A program made the position numbers and the translations under genes. Below are positions 25,856 to 36,990 of a DNA stretch of 64,000 nt, piece by piece. The DNA is taken from assembly GCA_944472155.2 (NCBI GenBank), contig OX235272.1:101128020-101192019 (forward strand), read 5' to 3'. Under the pieces are notes generated by a model. It was not told where the DNA came from and did not search any database. It was given only the letters and a program-made list of their open reading frames with translations. Every line of letters starts with the position of its first letter. The stretch's first letter is position 1. The stretch comes from Trichobilharzia szidati (Eukaryota > Platyhelminthes > Trematoda > Strigeidida > Schistosomatidae).

Positions 25856-26010
25856 TTGATTCCACACCGTATTTTCAGTACAAGTGTGGAATTTTCAGCA
25901 TGGATATCGGTAGCCCAAATTCAGGCCGACCATAGATATCGGGTGTGCGCCGGCAGGGGATCGAACCTCGGACCATGTGCATGGTCGGCGAGAGTCCTAA
26001 CAACTGTGCC
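25856..26010 (-). repeat. tRNA-derived SINE, family A (copy 3)
   Basis: The minus-strand copy has the body (AAAATTCCACACTTGTACTG), the 'GGTGTGCGCCGGCAGGGGAT' block in plus-strand reading, and a B-box-like GGTTCGATCCCC at about 25957-25968. It lies close to the copy-2 sequence. Confidence 0.75.
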
Positions 26011-27234
26011 TAGACTACCAATACAAGTCGTGTACGCATAGAACCTACGTTTGCTAAGTTATGTTTCGCTTTTACAGTACAAACACATGTTCAACGGCTA
26101 TTTTCCTAACAGTCGTGAATACTTATGTCATTCGCAACCGGATCAAACGTAACTGAAACACTTCACGCAAGGCTTGGTGACGCATTGAGGAAATAATAAC
26201 AGTTTAAGACTGACGCATTTCACATAAGTATTTATGCGCTTCCTATCATTCTCGTTAACTCTGCAATGTCCTAAAAATAATAAGTAAAAGGGACTAAGTT
26301 AGTCGAAATAAATGCGTATATTTGCAAGGAAACAATAATCAATCAAGTTAAAAATAATTTAGAATGAAAGAGTACATATCTACGCTGAAAAGAGTTGATA
26401 ACAATCCAGTGAAAAAGTCATAGTTGTGGAGTTTCTTATAGCTGCGTCATAGTCGCCATAAAGTCCACTAAACACTCTATCTGCTACATCTGCAACAGTT
26501 TGCCTCCGTTGGTAGTGGTGTTGGACCAGTCTTTGAAGTTTTCGTTACCACCAGATCCGTTCAGAGAAACTGGATGTGAACTTTTCAAGCAGAGACTGAG
26601 ATTGTATTCCTTCGAATACCTTCGGCCGTATTGAGAAATATCCTAGGATCTATACGTATCAGGTAAATTAATCTTACCTCTGGTGAACAATTCCTTATCT
26701 TAGCCACACTGGATATGTGACCAAAGGAGGGAACAATCACAGAGTTGGTGAAATTCTATAGATTAGTCGTCCGTATATTCCACTATAGATTTGAAGAATA
26801 GTAGAACTTCCAAATCACCTGTCACACTTTCTCTTCTGTAAAAAGCAAATATTATACAGATTATTGTACAAATATTATCCATCCGTTACAACCAACTGAA
26901 AGGGATCAAATCTTCAAACTTTACTCTTCTTTGATTAAGTTACCCAGTAATATTCTTCCTGTAAGTGGATCCAGTGCTTATCACATCTGTGAAATTTATA
27001 CACATGTTAATTTGTTCACTTAAGCTGAAAAATATAATGCCTACCCGATTTTATTATTGCTATTTCAAGGCCCGCCTCAGTAACGTAAACCACGTATTAG
27101 CCGCAATGTTTACGCGAAGGAAAATCTACCAATCCCAGTGTGTGCAAGTGGCCTTCAAGTGCTCAGCCTCTCCGTAAGCCATTTGAGCCGCTATCCTCTG
27201 TCCCTAGTGATAGTTATGGTCAACCAGTGAACGG
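26011..27234. other. No recognised gene
   Basis: AT-rich. No supported exon or repeat was found. Confidence 0.4.
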
Positions 27235-27629
27235 CCTAGATTTGGGTAAGTGCTATTCCCTCAAGTAATTGAAGGATATTCCAGGAAGAGGAGAACGTCC
27301 TGAGAAACTGGAAGATGGTATAAAATGCAATTATGGATAGTACATCATCGGAAGTACGTTTACAAGGTAAATACCACAACAAATCCATCAATGCACCTGG
27401 TATATCTTTGCATATACATGACACCATATTCACACTTTTTCGAACTTCCTATCAGTCTGTTCTTCAAACAGTAATCCAAAACAAGATCTGGAGCGAATTT
27501 GCAACGCAAAAGGTGTACAGCATCCATAAGTAGGTCTGGATAATATGGAGTCACCTGATTGGTCGCTCAAGGTCATTTATCCGTTCTGTTAGGTAGTTTC
27601 AGTTTGGGCTGCTATAGTTTAGAGTCACC
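27235..27629 (-). mobile_element. Merlin-superfamily DNA transposon, 5' fragment
   Basis: The outer end at 27629 reads on the minus strand as a diverged copy of the Merlin terminal repeat seen at 39356-39657 (GGTGACTCTAAACTATAG against GGCAACTCTAAACAATAG). The subterminal 'AATCAGGTGACTC'-type block is also shared (27550-27570 against 39583-39600). Internally, minus-strand frames show pieces that fit the N-terminal part of a Merlin transposase, such as 'LIGSSKKCEY' and a 'DGFV-W-LPCKR' region split by frame changes. The other terminus was not found, so this is a truncated copy. Confidence 0.45.
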
Positions 27630-28339
27630 GGGGCTATAGAGTCCTTGGAATGATAGTACCCATTTTCAGTGTTCAGTGGTAACCATATTGGTCTTACCTG
27701 GGAAACTATGACGTTTTCGACGGAAATTTAGCTATGTTCAAACATTGGTGGTGTGGTGTTTATTCCATCAGAGCAACCAGATTTTAAGCGAGGGCAGAAT
27801 GTGAATGAAAGGAGTAAGTTTCAGCTTTATTAAAGGCCTAGGTATTTGAGATAAAATAGAGTATAGTAGTACTTAGATAAAAAGATTATCGTGGGACACA
27901 TACATAGGCGATATTACAGGGAATAGTGGCTTGAAAGATTAGAACCTGTAGGACAAGCTGACATGTAAGATGCCTTGTGAATATCTTATATACATTAAAC
28001 AACCTTTCAATGTCCAGGTCTAACTACCCTGGACTTAACGCTGTTCTTAGTAGACTTTCAGAAACCACTATCAATAACCAACGCGAAAAACCAGAACACA
28101 AATTGGTGATTCAAGAATCCTATATTCTTGCGCCAATACAGAACCAACCACAAGGTCATTGTACACAAAGTCTAAGGATAAATGTTATAACAATTAATCA
28201 CAATAATACTTCTGATAATTTTTCTGTCTTCTAACAAACAGCGAACGATAGAACGATGACTGCAGTATCGATGACTCACGCCAAAATATGGAGTTGGGTT
28301 TGAGCAAACAACCATGAATTGATCGTTCATTCTTCAACT
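27630..28339. other. Unassigned sequence upstream of the CR1-like endonuclease
   Basis: A plus-strand open stretch at 27977-28234 might be a relic of the upstream ORF of the CR1-like element that starts to be recognisable near 28340, but it has no motif that proves it. Confidence 0.3.
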
Positions 28340-28873
28340 ACTTTGACACGACCCATTTTGCAACGCATTTTAGTCACCCTATTCTGTCACAACTTAATGA
28401 CTCGGTGTGGGTTCAAATAAAAGTTCTCAGAAGTAAACCTAGCCTTATAGGTTGTGTTTACCGACCACCATCATCAAACTGCGAATACGATAACGTACTC
28501 AGCAACATATTTAGTGTTGCATCCAATCTTCCCTTCAGTTATAATATAATCGGAGGTGACTTCAATTTGCCTGATATATCATGGAGTACACTTCGAGGAC
28601 CCTCGAGGTATGATAATCTTCTTAATTCCATCATTACAGGAGGATGGACGCTATCCACTAGGTCCGATAATATTCTTGATCTTGTATTCACGATCAACGT
28701 AGCACCATCTACGATACATGTGGGACATGAATTCCCAGGTAGCGATCATAAAATAGTAGCATGTTCGTTTAACATTTCTCCAGAAACTACACAGAAACGA
28801 AGTTAATCGGACATCTATAAGACTATACACACGTGTTGATTGGGACCTGTATCAGGATTTCATTAGATACTCT

Positions 28874-29264
28874 TGTAAGAGTTGGACTTAGGGTTTGCCT
28901 CTAACTGACAATAACACTCTTACAAAAATCCTTCACCGTTTATAACCTTAATTAGTACTCTGCCTACGTGCAAGTACTAAGGAAACGGAATTGAAGTTAG
29001 AAGACTCAAAATGCCAAGTTTAACCGGACCGGAAGTATATTTACACCACGAGATATGCAATTTGATAAGGAATACAAAAATACACACTTATCTGGATGTG
29101 AGACGGCTGTCGGCTCAAAGAGTGTACTAGGTGAAAGTACAGCGAGGGAGCGAGACAGTAACCGTACAGGAGGAACCGGAGTACAAAGCGGAAGTGGAAG
29201 TGAAGTTCAACATGTCAGGTTGCATTCATTCAAACAAAAGTTCAAAGGTACAATGTACACTACA
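28874..29264 (-). repeat. 3' LTR of the CsRn1-type element
   Basis: 391 bp. On the minus strand it starts TGTAGTGTACATTG and ends CTCTTACA. Compared with the 5' LTR it has one extra base near 29080 and a G/A difference near 29096. Confidence 0.95.
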
Positions 29265-29279
29265 GGTTATCCCCCCCTT
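29265..29279 (-). promoter_or_regulatory. Polypurine tract of the LTR element
   Basis: On the minus strand the sequence AAGGGGGGGATAACC lies directly upstream of the 3' LTR. The pure purine run is separated from the LTR by six bases (ATAACC, which is partly purine). This is the expected site of the plus-strand primer. Confidence 0.65.
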
Positions 29280-30609
29280 AGAAGGTTGGTGGGATAACAG
29301 CAAGCTTCGATATATAAAAGTAACAAGGTGGCGTACAATCACGGTGAATGAACAAGGAAATGTGAAGATAGTAATAAAATAGCTGTTTTTCTTTTTTTTT
29401 AAGAAAAAAAATATATATATTGAGAAAGGAAAGAATGAAGGAAAAAAAATTAAGGCAATTTATGAGCACTATGTACATGATCGCTGGAGTAAGATGGAAT
29501 ATAAGAAGGAATAACGCTGGTGCCTTGGTGCGATTTTTTTTTTTTAATTTTTTTTTTGAACATCGTTTATTTATACGTATCTTTTTTATTTTTTTTGTTT
29601 TTATTTTATTTATTTATTTAGTTTTTTTTTTTTTGACGACTCACTAATACGAGCTGGGTTATGTGGAGGTGTGATGGTTTACCTCTATTACCCACGTTGT
29701 TATAACTGGAAGGTGACTCATTAAGTCTAAGTTTCCTCTTAGACTAATGCTCCATCCTTCCTCAACAACTAAAACTAGTAGTAACACCAAAGGCAATCAA
29801 TATACCAGCGTATTAGGAGGAATAAAGTAAAAGCAACAGAAAAGAATAGAAGAAGAGGTTAAGATTTAAAAATCAGCATAGGGTGTTAACAAAAAAAATT
29901 AAGCGGAATAAATGCGAAGGAACTAGTGTAACATGGAAACGGTACGCCAAATTGAAATAAAACAAGGGAAATTGCTAACACTGTGGAAACTTATGCAAGG
30001 TACAGAGAAGAGTGTGTACAACCAATAGCTATGAATAAGTATAATCACCATTTGTTAAAAAAAATGTAGCGAGCTGCATAATTAAAGTGATGCAAAGTAA
30101 TTACAAGTATGGGTCACAAAATAAATAAGATTCGTCATGACATAACTCGAGTGAAAATAGTAAGATCTGTGAAAATAGATTGAGCGGATTAAACTGTACA
30201 GCATAGAAGTGACGTATTTACATACCAAAAATATTTCACGGTCCGTTTAACTATACAGTGAAAGTTTTTGTTTTTACATTTTATTATTTTTTTATTTATT
30301 TTATTATTTTTTTTTATTTTTTTATCGGGTCCATATTTTTGGTCGTTTGGTTTGTAATTCCACGAGTATTGGTAGTCACCATACGACGATAGAGTTGATT
30401 GATGTAGTTAGCTGTTCGAGTGTAAGGCCGAAAATAAAATGCTAGAACACTCTGTAAAGAGAAAGAAATCTAACAAGGTTAGTAACTGTAAAAGCGGCTA
30501 CTGCCCACAAACTAAATCAAAAGGGTAAATACCATGGAAAATGAATGTAAACTGCGACAAAGAAAGAAAAAAAAATGAGAGTATGAACTACTCTTATACG
30601 TAAAAGTGT
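29280..30609 (-). other. A-rich 3' untranslated part of the LTR element
   Basis: On the minus strand this is 1.33 kb without a credible coding frame. It contains two long A-rich tracts (plus-strand T runs at 29531-29635 and 30269-30325). No env-like ORF is present. Confidence 0.7.
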
Positions 30610-33600
30610 TTAGTTAACGAATTCGCAGTATCGCTTAGGCCAGTGCACACGCCGACCGGCGCGTGTGACTGTTGCCTTACTTGTCTCATCCGAGGAACTG
30701 CTAGGTTTAGCAGGATTGTTGACCATCGGACTTGGCTGGGGTGTGAGTGCGGGCGTAGTTGCCGGTTGCGTAGGCGTCAGGGGTACCGAGTCTTCAATGT
30801 AGGCCGCTTTAAGTCGGTCTACACTTACGGTGTCTTGCCGGCCAAATCGATCAATAACAAAAAATTTTTCTTTTCTACTGACGACCTTGAATGGTCCATC
30901 GTAAGGAGGTTGTAGGGGTCTACGGACGGTGTCACAACGCACAAAAACGTGGGTACAGCCATCGAGTCTAGCGTCTACTTGCACTCTCCTGTTTTGTGTG
31001 CGAGTGGGAGTTGGTTGCAGGCGTTGCATTAGGCGCTTGAGGTTCTGAGCATAACCCTGTACATCCGTAGCACCTGGTTCACCACTTTCAGGTGAGATAA
31101 TTTCACCCGGTAGACGGAGGGTGGTACCGAACACCAACTCTGCGGAAGTGCACTGTAAGTCTGCTTTGAGTGTGGAACGGATACTAAGTAGCACTAGGGG
31201 AAGAGACTCAGTCCACTTAGTATTCTCTGTAGCCTTTAACGAAGCTTTCAGTTGACGGTGAAAACGCTCCACAAGTCCATTTGCTGCTGGATGGTACGCG
31301 GTTGTTCGGATGCGTTTGCACCCCAGTAGCTCTAAGAGCTTCTTGAAGTGGGTTGATTCAAACTGCTGTCCACGGTCTGTAGTCACCGTAGATGGACATC
31401 CGAATTGAGATACCCAGCGTTCCATGAACACTCGGCAAATGGTTTCCGCAGTCGTATCGGGGATGGGAATAGCTTCTGGCCAACGAGTGAACCTGTCGAC
31501 ACATGTCAACAAGTAACAGTGACCATTTGATGGTGGTAGAGGACCCACTATGTCTAGATGAACGTGGCTAAAGCGAGCGTCGGGTGCGGAGAAGGAACCC
31601 ACTGGAGTGATGTTGTGCTTGTGGACTTTAGCCCGTTGACACGGCACGCAGGCACGTGCCCAGATACGCACGTCTCGATTGATACCAGGCCAGACAAATC
31701 TAGCTGACACTAGTTTGTCCGTTGCCCGGATACCTGGATGGGAAAGGTTGTGTAAGCTATCAAAAACTGTACGGCGCAATGAAGGTGGAACGATGGGTCT
31801 CGGGGTACCGGTGGACAGATCACAGAGGATGGTACCCTCGCTATTAACGAGCGGGATACGCTTGATATGTAAGGAGGTATTTGACGACAGCTTATCAAGG
31901 TCTAACTCTGTAAGCTGACGTTGCGCCATTAGTTTCAAGTCAATGGTTGGAGGCGCCGATATGGTACATATCCGAGACAAGGCGTCTGCCACAGCATTGT
32001 CAACCCCCGAAATATGTCTAATATCCGAGGTGAATTGAGAGATGTAATCCAAGTGACGCAGTTCGCGTGGGGAATACCTATCCGTAGTAGTGTGGAGGGC
32101 ATACGTCAGGGGCTTGTGATCGGTAAATACTGTGAATTTCCGACCTTCAACAAAGTGGCGAAAATGTTTGATAGCCGCGTATATGGCGAGGAGTTCTCTG
32201 CCAAAGGTGCTATACCTCGCTTCGGCGGCGGACAACTTCCGGGAGAAAAAGGCGACTGGTATCCATGAAGTATGTACCAGTTGCTGTAGAACAGCTCCAA
32301 TGGCTGTGTTAGATGCGTCGACTGAGATGCTAAGTGGAAGATGGACGTCAAGGTGGACTAGCATGGTGGCGTCTGCAATTGCCGACTTTATATTCTGGAA
32401 GGCTTCTCGAGCCTCTGATGTCATGCTGAATGTTTTGTTCCTGCCCTTTAGTAGGTCTGTGAGTGGCAGTAAGATATGTGCACATTGGGGAACGAACCGT
32501 CGATAATAGCTCACCATGCCGAGAAATGTGCGTAAAGACTTCATTGACGTAGGTTCCGGAAAGTCGCGTATTGCCTGTACCTTCTCAGGTAGCGGGCGAA
32601 TTCCCTGCTCATTAATGACATGTCCAAGGAAGGTCAATGAATTGACGCCAATCTGACATTTGGACATGTTTAGCGTCAAACCATGGGCTGTTAGCCGCTC
32701 GAAAACCGTCTGTAGATGAGTACGGTGGCTAGCTTCGTCTGGGCTAGCCACGAGAATATCGTCGAGGTAAGCATGTGCGCAATCTAATCCTCGCAAAACA
32801 TCGTGAATAAACCGCTGGAATGTTTGTGCGGCGTTGCGGAGTCCAAACGGCATTCGAAGAAATTCGAAAAGACCAAACGGGGTGATCACTGCCGTTTTAG
32901 GGATATCATCTGGGTGAACTGGAATCTGGTGATAGGCCCTGGTTAAGTCAAGTTTACTGAATACTGTGGCACCCTTGAGAGACGACGTAAGGTCATGAAT
33001 ATGTGGTACGGGGTAACGATCAGGTACGGTCTGTGCGTTAAGCCTGCGGTAGTCACCACAAGGCCTCCAATCTATCCCGTTAGGCTTTGGTACCACGTGT
33101 AACGGGGAAGACCACGGGCTGCTGGAAGGACGGATTATCCCCATCTCTAACATGTGTTCGAATTCAGCCTTCACGGCTTGTAGTTTTTCTGGGGACAATC
33201 GCCGTGGTTTAGCGAAGACCGGTGGACCAGTGGTCACGATATGATGAGTGACAGTAGACGTCACACAAGGAAGTTTAGAAATCGGTTTGAACAGATTGGC
33301 AAAGGACTGAAGAACTTCAGCGTAAGGGCCGTTAGAGGCAGGGGTTGAGTATACTGGGCTTAATGCAGGTGTGAGTGTCACAACACCGGAGATCGAAAGG
33401 CTTGTAGCTGAATCGATCAGTTTGTGTTTGCCAGTATCAACCAGTAGCTGATAGTGTTGCATGAGATCCATGCCAATAATACCAGTAGTTACATCTGCTA
33501 CAAGGAAAACCCATCGAAATGACCTACGTAGGCCTATGTTAAGGTCCAGGAACTTTTTGCCATACGTGGCGATTGGCGAACCATTTGCGGCGCGAAGCTG

Positions 33601-33768
33601 TAAGGAAAGTGGCCGCTTGCGCTCTTCAGATGTTGGTGGGATCACGCTAACTTCCGCCCCAGTGTCAACTAGGAAGCGTGTCCCAGTGGTACGGTCGATA
33701 ACATAGAAGAGGCGACATGGAAGTGGTTCGCCAGCGACGTTAGTCGCCAATACGTGCTGGCTTACAGG
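30610..33768 (-). CDS. pol: Pol polyprotein: protease, RT, RNase H, integrase
   Basis: The frame is open for about 1,050 codons. Numbering from the TTG at 33750: aspartic protease motif '[14 protein letters not shown]' (DTG at 29-31). RT has '[12 protein letters not shown]' (Asp 268), '[17 protein letters not shown]' and '[10 protein letters not shown]' (YLDD 328-331). RNase H has '[13 protein letters not shown]' (Asp 478), 'GRELLAIY' (Glu 519), 'FTDHKPL' (Asp 544) and 'DALSR'. Integrase has an HX3HX29CX2C zinc module (His 667, His 671, Cys 701, Cys 704) and a DDE core: '[10 protein letters not shown]' (Asp 733), '[10 protein letters not shown]' (Asp 792) and '[14 protein letters not shown]' (Glu 828). 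A C-terminal GPF-type module 'YDGPFKVV' follows. There is no good ATG at the start. Pol is in the -1 frame relative to gag and is likely expressed by ribosomal frameshifting at 33768-33774. No inactivating change was seen. Confidence 0.95.
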   Translation of the reverse strand, partial: PVSQHVLATNVAGEPLPCRLFYVIDRTTGTRFLVDTGAEVSVIPPTSEERKRPLSLQLRAANGSPIATYGKKFLDLNIGLRRSFRWVFLVADVTTGIIGMDLMQHYQLLVDTGKHKLIDSATSLSISGVVTLTPALSPVYSTPASNGPYAEVLQSFANLFKPISKLPCVTSTVTHHIVTTGPPVFAKPRRLSPEKLQAVKAEFEHMLEMGIIRPSSSPWSSPLHVVPKPNGIDWRPCGDYRRLNAQTVPDRYPVPHIHDLTSSLKGATVFSKLDLTRAYHQIPVHPDDIPKTAVITPFGLFEFLRMPFGLRNAAQTFQRFIHDVLRGLDCAHAYLDDILVASPDEASHRTHLQTVFERLTAHGLTLNMSKCQIGVNSLTFLGHVINEQGIRPLPEKVQAIRDFPEPTSMKSLRTFLGMVSYYRRFVPQCAHILLPLTDLLKGRNKTFSMTSEAREAFQNIKSAIADATMLVHLDVHLPLSISVDASNTAIGAVLQQLVHTSWIPVAFFSRKLSAAEARYSTFGRELLAIYAAIKHFRHFVEGRKFTVFTDHKPLTYALHTTTDRYSPRELRHLDYISQFTSDIRHISGVDNAVADALSRICTISAPPTIDLKLMAQRQLTELDLDKLSSNTSLHIKRIPLVNSEGTILCDLSTGTPRPIVPPSLRRTVFDSLHNLSHPGIRATDKLVSARFVWPGINRDVRIWARACVPCQRAKVHKHNITPVGSFSAPDARFSHVHLDIVGPLPPSNGHCYLLTCVDRFTRWPEAIPIPDTTAETICRVFMERWVSQFGCPSTVTTDRGQQFESTHFKKLLELLGCKRIRTTAYHPAANGLVERFHRQLKASLKATENTKWTESLPLVLLSIRSTLKADLQCTSAELVFGTTLRLPGEIISPESGEPGATDVQGYAQNLKRLMQRLQPTPTRTQNRRVQVDARLDGCTHVFVRCDTVRRPLQPPYDGPFKVVSRKEKFFVIDRFGRQDTVSVDRLKAAYIEDSVPLTPTQPATTPALTPQPSPMVNNPAKPSSSSDETSKATVTRAGRRVHWPKRYCEFVN

Positions 33769-34595
33769 TTTCCCGATTGCTGGCCATCAAAGGTGCACGG
33801 GCGAGTGCACTTTTGGGCCTTATCACCATAACGCCGGTGATACCAGCACACTCCAGGCTGGGAATTTTTAGGCCTACGACGTCTGCTGCCAGCTCGTGAC
33901 GAAGATCTGCCACGAATTGAGCTGGTGCGGCTATGTGAACGACCTCTAGGTCTCCTATCGAGTTTTAACTTATCTATCTCTTCGTACAGTTTATTGAGGT
34001 GAGCCACCACATCAACGTTGGATGACTCCACGGCAGAGGAGGTCCTAGTCTGCGTGGAACTAGCGGTAACGGCAGCCGAGATACTCATGTTTGATGTAGT
34101 AGTCTCTACTACTCTATCGGCTGCCTCAGCTAGCTCAGATAAGGGGGAATGGTTGATTGGAGCTAAAATGGTCTGAATCGTTTGTGGTAATCGTTGTAAC
34201 CACAGCTGTTTCAAGAAGGCATCGTCAATTTTGAAGTCGGCCACCAACTGCCTCATTTGACGTAACAGTTGGGTGGGCTTTCTATCACCTAGGTGGACGT
34301 CTCGGAATAGCTCCTGCACTTTCTGTTGTTCGGTAAGTGCCACGCGCTTAATAAGCGCCTGCTTGAGACGCTCGTACAAGCCGGGGGATCGGTCCGCAAG
34401 GACATCAGATACATCCTCCATGACGTGCTCAGGAAGACTTACTATAACTAGGTTAACCTTAGTCTCCTGTGAGTGTATATTACGAAGTGCGAACATAGCC
34501 TCGATGTGTTCGAACCATCGGGCAGGATGCTGAGTCCAGAAGGTGGGGAGTTGCAAGGTAATAGCCATTTCTGAGGCGGGACTGACGTCAGTCAT
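33762..34595 (-). CDS. gag: Gag protein with CHCC zinc motif
   Basis: 277 residues from the first ATG (34593-34595), which lies 170 nt after the primer site, to TAA at 33762-33764. The frame is open further upstream but has no ATG and would add a low-complexity hydrophobic stretch, so this start is preferred. The N-terminal two thirds resemble the capsid region of CsRn1-type Gag ('[20 protein letters not shown]', '[19 protein letters not shown]'). Near the C terminus is '[18 protein letters not shown]' (C250, H253, C263, C267), spaced CX2HX9CX3C, preceded by an Arg/Ser-rich basic tract. This replaces the usual CCHC knuckle and is diagnostic of the clade. Gag ends in a slippery heptamer. Confidence 0.93.
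   Translation of the reverse strand: MTDVSPASEMAITLQLPTFWTQHPARWFEHIEAMFALRNIHSQETKVNLVIVSLPEHVMEDVSDVLADRSPGLYERLKQALIKRVALTEQQKVQELFRDVHLGDRKPTQLLRQMRQLVADFKIDDAFLKQLWLQRLPQTIQTILAPINHSPLSELAEAADRVVETTTSNMSISAAVTASSTQTRTSSAVESSNVDVVAHLNKLYEEIDKLKLDRRPRGRSHSRTSSIRGRSSSRAGSRRRRPKNSQPGVCWYHRRYGDKAQKCTRPCTFDGQQSGNL
33768..33774 (-). promoter_or_regulatory. Predicted -1 ribosomal frameshift site between gag and pol
   Basis: On the minus strand the heptamer GGGAAAC sits in the gag frame as G GGA AAC, matching X XXY YYZ. It lies just before the CTG TAA that ends gag. Six bases later begins a potential stem structure: GCCAGC (33756-33761) pairs with GCTGGC (33726-33731), and GCGAC-TAAC-GTCGC forms an inner hairpin. 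Pol continues in the -1 frame. Confidence 0.75.
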
Positions 34596-34764
34596 TTTGC
34601 ACACGGGACGATATATTAATAAAATGACAACAAATATGATAACAACAAAAAATATGAGTAAAAACAAGACAAATAAAAATTTACAACTCTGTATGACAAA
34701 CAAATTACCAATATGAAAATGGACTATTTACACGCTAGGCTAAAAGGTAGGCAACGGTGAAAAT

Positions 34765-34776
34765 TCGGGCTCACCA
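34765..34776 (-). promoter_or_regulatory. Primer-binding site for tRNA-Trp
   Basis: The minus-strand TGGTGAGCCCGA is two bases from the 5' LTR end. Its complement is the 3' end of tRNA-Trp as preserved at 40281-40316. Complementarity stops after 12 bases (AATTTT follows). Confidence 0.85.
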
Positions 34777-34778
34777 CT

Positions 34779-35168
34779 TGTAAGAGTTGGACTTAGGGTT
34801 TGCCTCTAACTGACAATAACACTCTTACAAAAATCCTTCACCGTTTATAACCTTAATTAGTACTCTGCCTACGTGCAAGTACTAAGGAAACGGAATTGAA
34901 GTTAGAAGACTCAAAATGCCAAGTTTAACCGGACCGGAAGTATATTTACACCACGAGATATGCAATTTGATAAGGAATAAAAAATACACACTTATCTGAA
35001 TGTGAGACGGCTGTCGGCTCAAAGAGTGTACTAGGTGAAAGTACAGCGAGGGAGCGAGACAGTAACCGTACAGGAGGAACCGGAGTACAAAGCGGAAGTG
35101 GAAGTGAAGTTCAACATGTCAGGTTGCATTCATTCAAACAAAAGTTCAAAGGTACAATGTACACTACA
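34779..35168 (-). repeat. 5' LTR of the CsRn1-type element
   Basis: 390 bp, TGTAG...TTACA on the minus strand, adjoining the target duplication CTCT at 35169-35172. Confidence 0.95.
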
Positions 35169-36990
35169 CTCTAATCGGGATTCCTACTTTAATAATGACT
35201 GCTAAGAGCAAGTTCTTAAAAATTTCTATGACAATATACAGTCTGTTAATGATGTCATAGCGCCTGTGAAATTGATTAAATTCAAAATCCCTCAAGATGA
35301 TTTTATTCCAATATCATTAAGAAGAAGTTTGCGGAAGCATTCATTAAGTTACTACAGACATGACGACTTATCATCGTTAATCGCTATCAAAACAATCCTC
35401 ATTAGAATCTATGATTTGAAAAATCTAAGTCTTAGGAATAAAGAAACCCGGGCCATTCAGTCGCTACACAACACTGGAGAAATAGCCAAATTCTTCAAAA
35501 ATAGGTTAACGTACTCCAAATCAACATATCCAAAAATAATACACCTAGGCGGCATCACTCACGAAAGTGCTGAGGATATATGTGAGGTGTTTAGCACGCA
35601 CTTTACCAAACTATACACTCTAGAAAATGACCAGGATATTGATTTCCCTCGTAAAACAGAGAAGTATCCAAGCGATGTAGTCTCCAACGCCCTAGAAATC
35701 GATAAAGCTATCGCAATTCTTAAGCCCAAATGGGATGTCTTCCGTCTTCTTAAAAAATGGTGGAAATGACATGAACCTGCTTCTCCTCAAGATATTTTCA
35801 ACTTCGCTAAGGGGTGGAACATATCCAATTAGCCGGAAGAAATCTTACGTTGTACCCATTCACAAAACCGGACCTACAGCGAACATAGACAACTACCGCC
35901 CCATCAACATCACTTGCGTGGTTTCACGTGTGATGAAAAAGATTGTAAAGAAGCAAATTCTTCAGTATTTGCTTTCGAATGACTTAATATCCCCTTTCCA
36001 ATACGGTTTCTTAACTAGAAGGTCGTGCATCGCTTGCCAGTTAGATTATTTCAACCACATAACTGAATGTGTAGACAAAGGTCGTTCGGCAGCAACACTA
36101 TTTCCAGATGTTAGGAAAGCTTTTGATGAGGTCCCACATAAGAGACTCATATTGAAACTCCTATTTTATGGAATAAGTGGTAGGCTACTTGAGTGAATAA
36201 CTTCCTTTCTAACAGGAAGAGAACAGTTAGTTAAAATCAACCATCAGTTATCTACATCCAAAAGTTCAATCCAGCTAAGTCTGGGATAACATACTTCGGA
36301 CGTTGGAAACCTAGCTTATGTCTTTACATGTACGGTGACCTTGTTTCAAACACGAACACCGTCAAAGATCTCGGTGTAATATACTCAGATCTTACCTTTA
36401 CTGAACATGCAAATAAGGTGGTATCTGATTGTAAACGTCTCACCGGCTTTGCGCTACGCAACTTTTACACTCCAGAAGCCAGATTGGCTATATATAAGAT
36501 ATGTATTCGCCCCAAACTTGAATACTGTGCCTACTTATGCAGTAGCTTTAAATCAGCTGACAGAAGAAAGTTGAAAGTATCCAAAGATTCCTGACGAAAC
36601 ACATATTAGGCTATGATCAGCAAATAGAATACCTTGACAGATGTATTCGACTGGACTTAGAACCCTTATGGTTAAGGAGAAGGAGGGAAGTGCAACTTAT
36701 TTCTCTTATTCAAAGTTATAAGAAAGCACTGTAGCAGTAACTCATCCATAACGTGGGCTAATCTTAAATCGTATGGTCTACGCAACCATGACTACCTTCT
36801 CAAGGTTAACATCCATAAACTCACCACCAGAGTTAACTTTTTCACCATTAAATATTGCAAACTTTGGAACCAGCTACCCTCTGAGATTAGATCCTGTGAA
36901 AAGCCTGACAGCTTCAAAAGGAGCCTAGAAAAACATATTAACATGTCCGCCCTAGCCAGTCTAAAAGATCACAACCGCTGGTAGAGTGGT

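Larger units (their letters stand above)
28874..35168 (-). mobile_element. Full-length CsRn1-clade Ty3/gypsy LTR retrotransposon
   Basis: The element is 6,295 bp on the minus strand, in order 5' LTR (34779-35168), tRNA-Trp primer site (34765-34776), gag (34595-33762), pol (33768-30610), a 1.35-kb 3' untranslated part and 3' LTR (28874-29264). It is flanked by the 4-bp direct repeat CTCT (28870-28873 and 35169-35172). The LTRs differ by one indel and one substitution that I can see. Clade assignment rests on the CHCC-type Gag zinc motif, the tRNA-Trp primer and the GPF motif in integrase, all described for CsRn1 of Clonorchis and Boudicca-like schistosome elements. All frames are open, so it may be competent or was until recently. 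Confidence 0.93.
28340..36990 (+). pseudogene. CR1-like non-LTR retrotransposon, split by an LTR element
   Basis: The endonuclease part (28340-28873) has 'LIGCVYRPPSSN', an intact 'GGDFNLPDISW' box, 'DNILDLVFT' and 'GSDHKIVACSF'. After the LTR element the same element resumes at 35169. A linker (35266-35760) leads to the RT start 'VVPIHKTGPTANIDNYRPIN' (35850-35910), 'FQYGFLTRRSC', and box A 'FPDVRKAFDEVPHKRL' (36102-36149). Between about 36250 and 36290 the RT boxes B to C, including the YADD motif, are missing. The thumb region then follows: 'TVKDLGVIYSDLTFTEHANK' and 'AIYKICIRPKLEYCAYL'. There are several frame changes and stops. At the insertion site, leaving out the LTR element and one CTCT copy gives an uninterrupted frame ('RYSNRDSYFNND'). 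Confidence 0.88.

Noticed and set aside
29278..29647. An env-like or accessory ORF near the 3' LTR
   Set aside because: The short frames are low-complexity translations of A/T runs and have no motif.
34596..34703. N-terminal signal or membrane extension of Gag
   Set aside because: The frame is open but lacks an ATG, and the hydrophobic text comes from AT-rich leader DNA just after the primer site.
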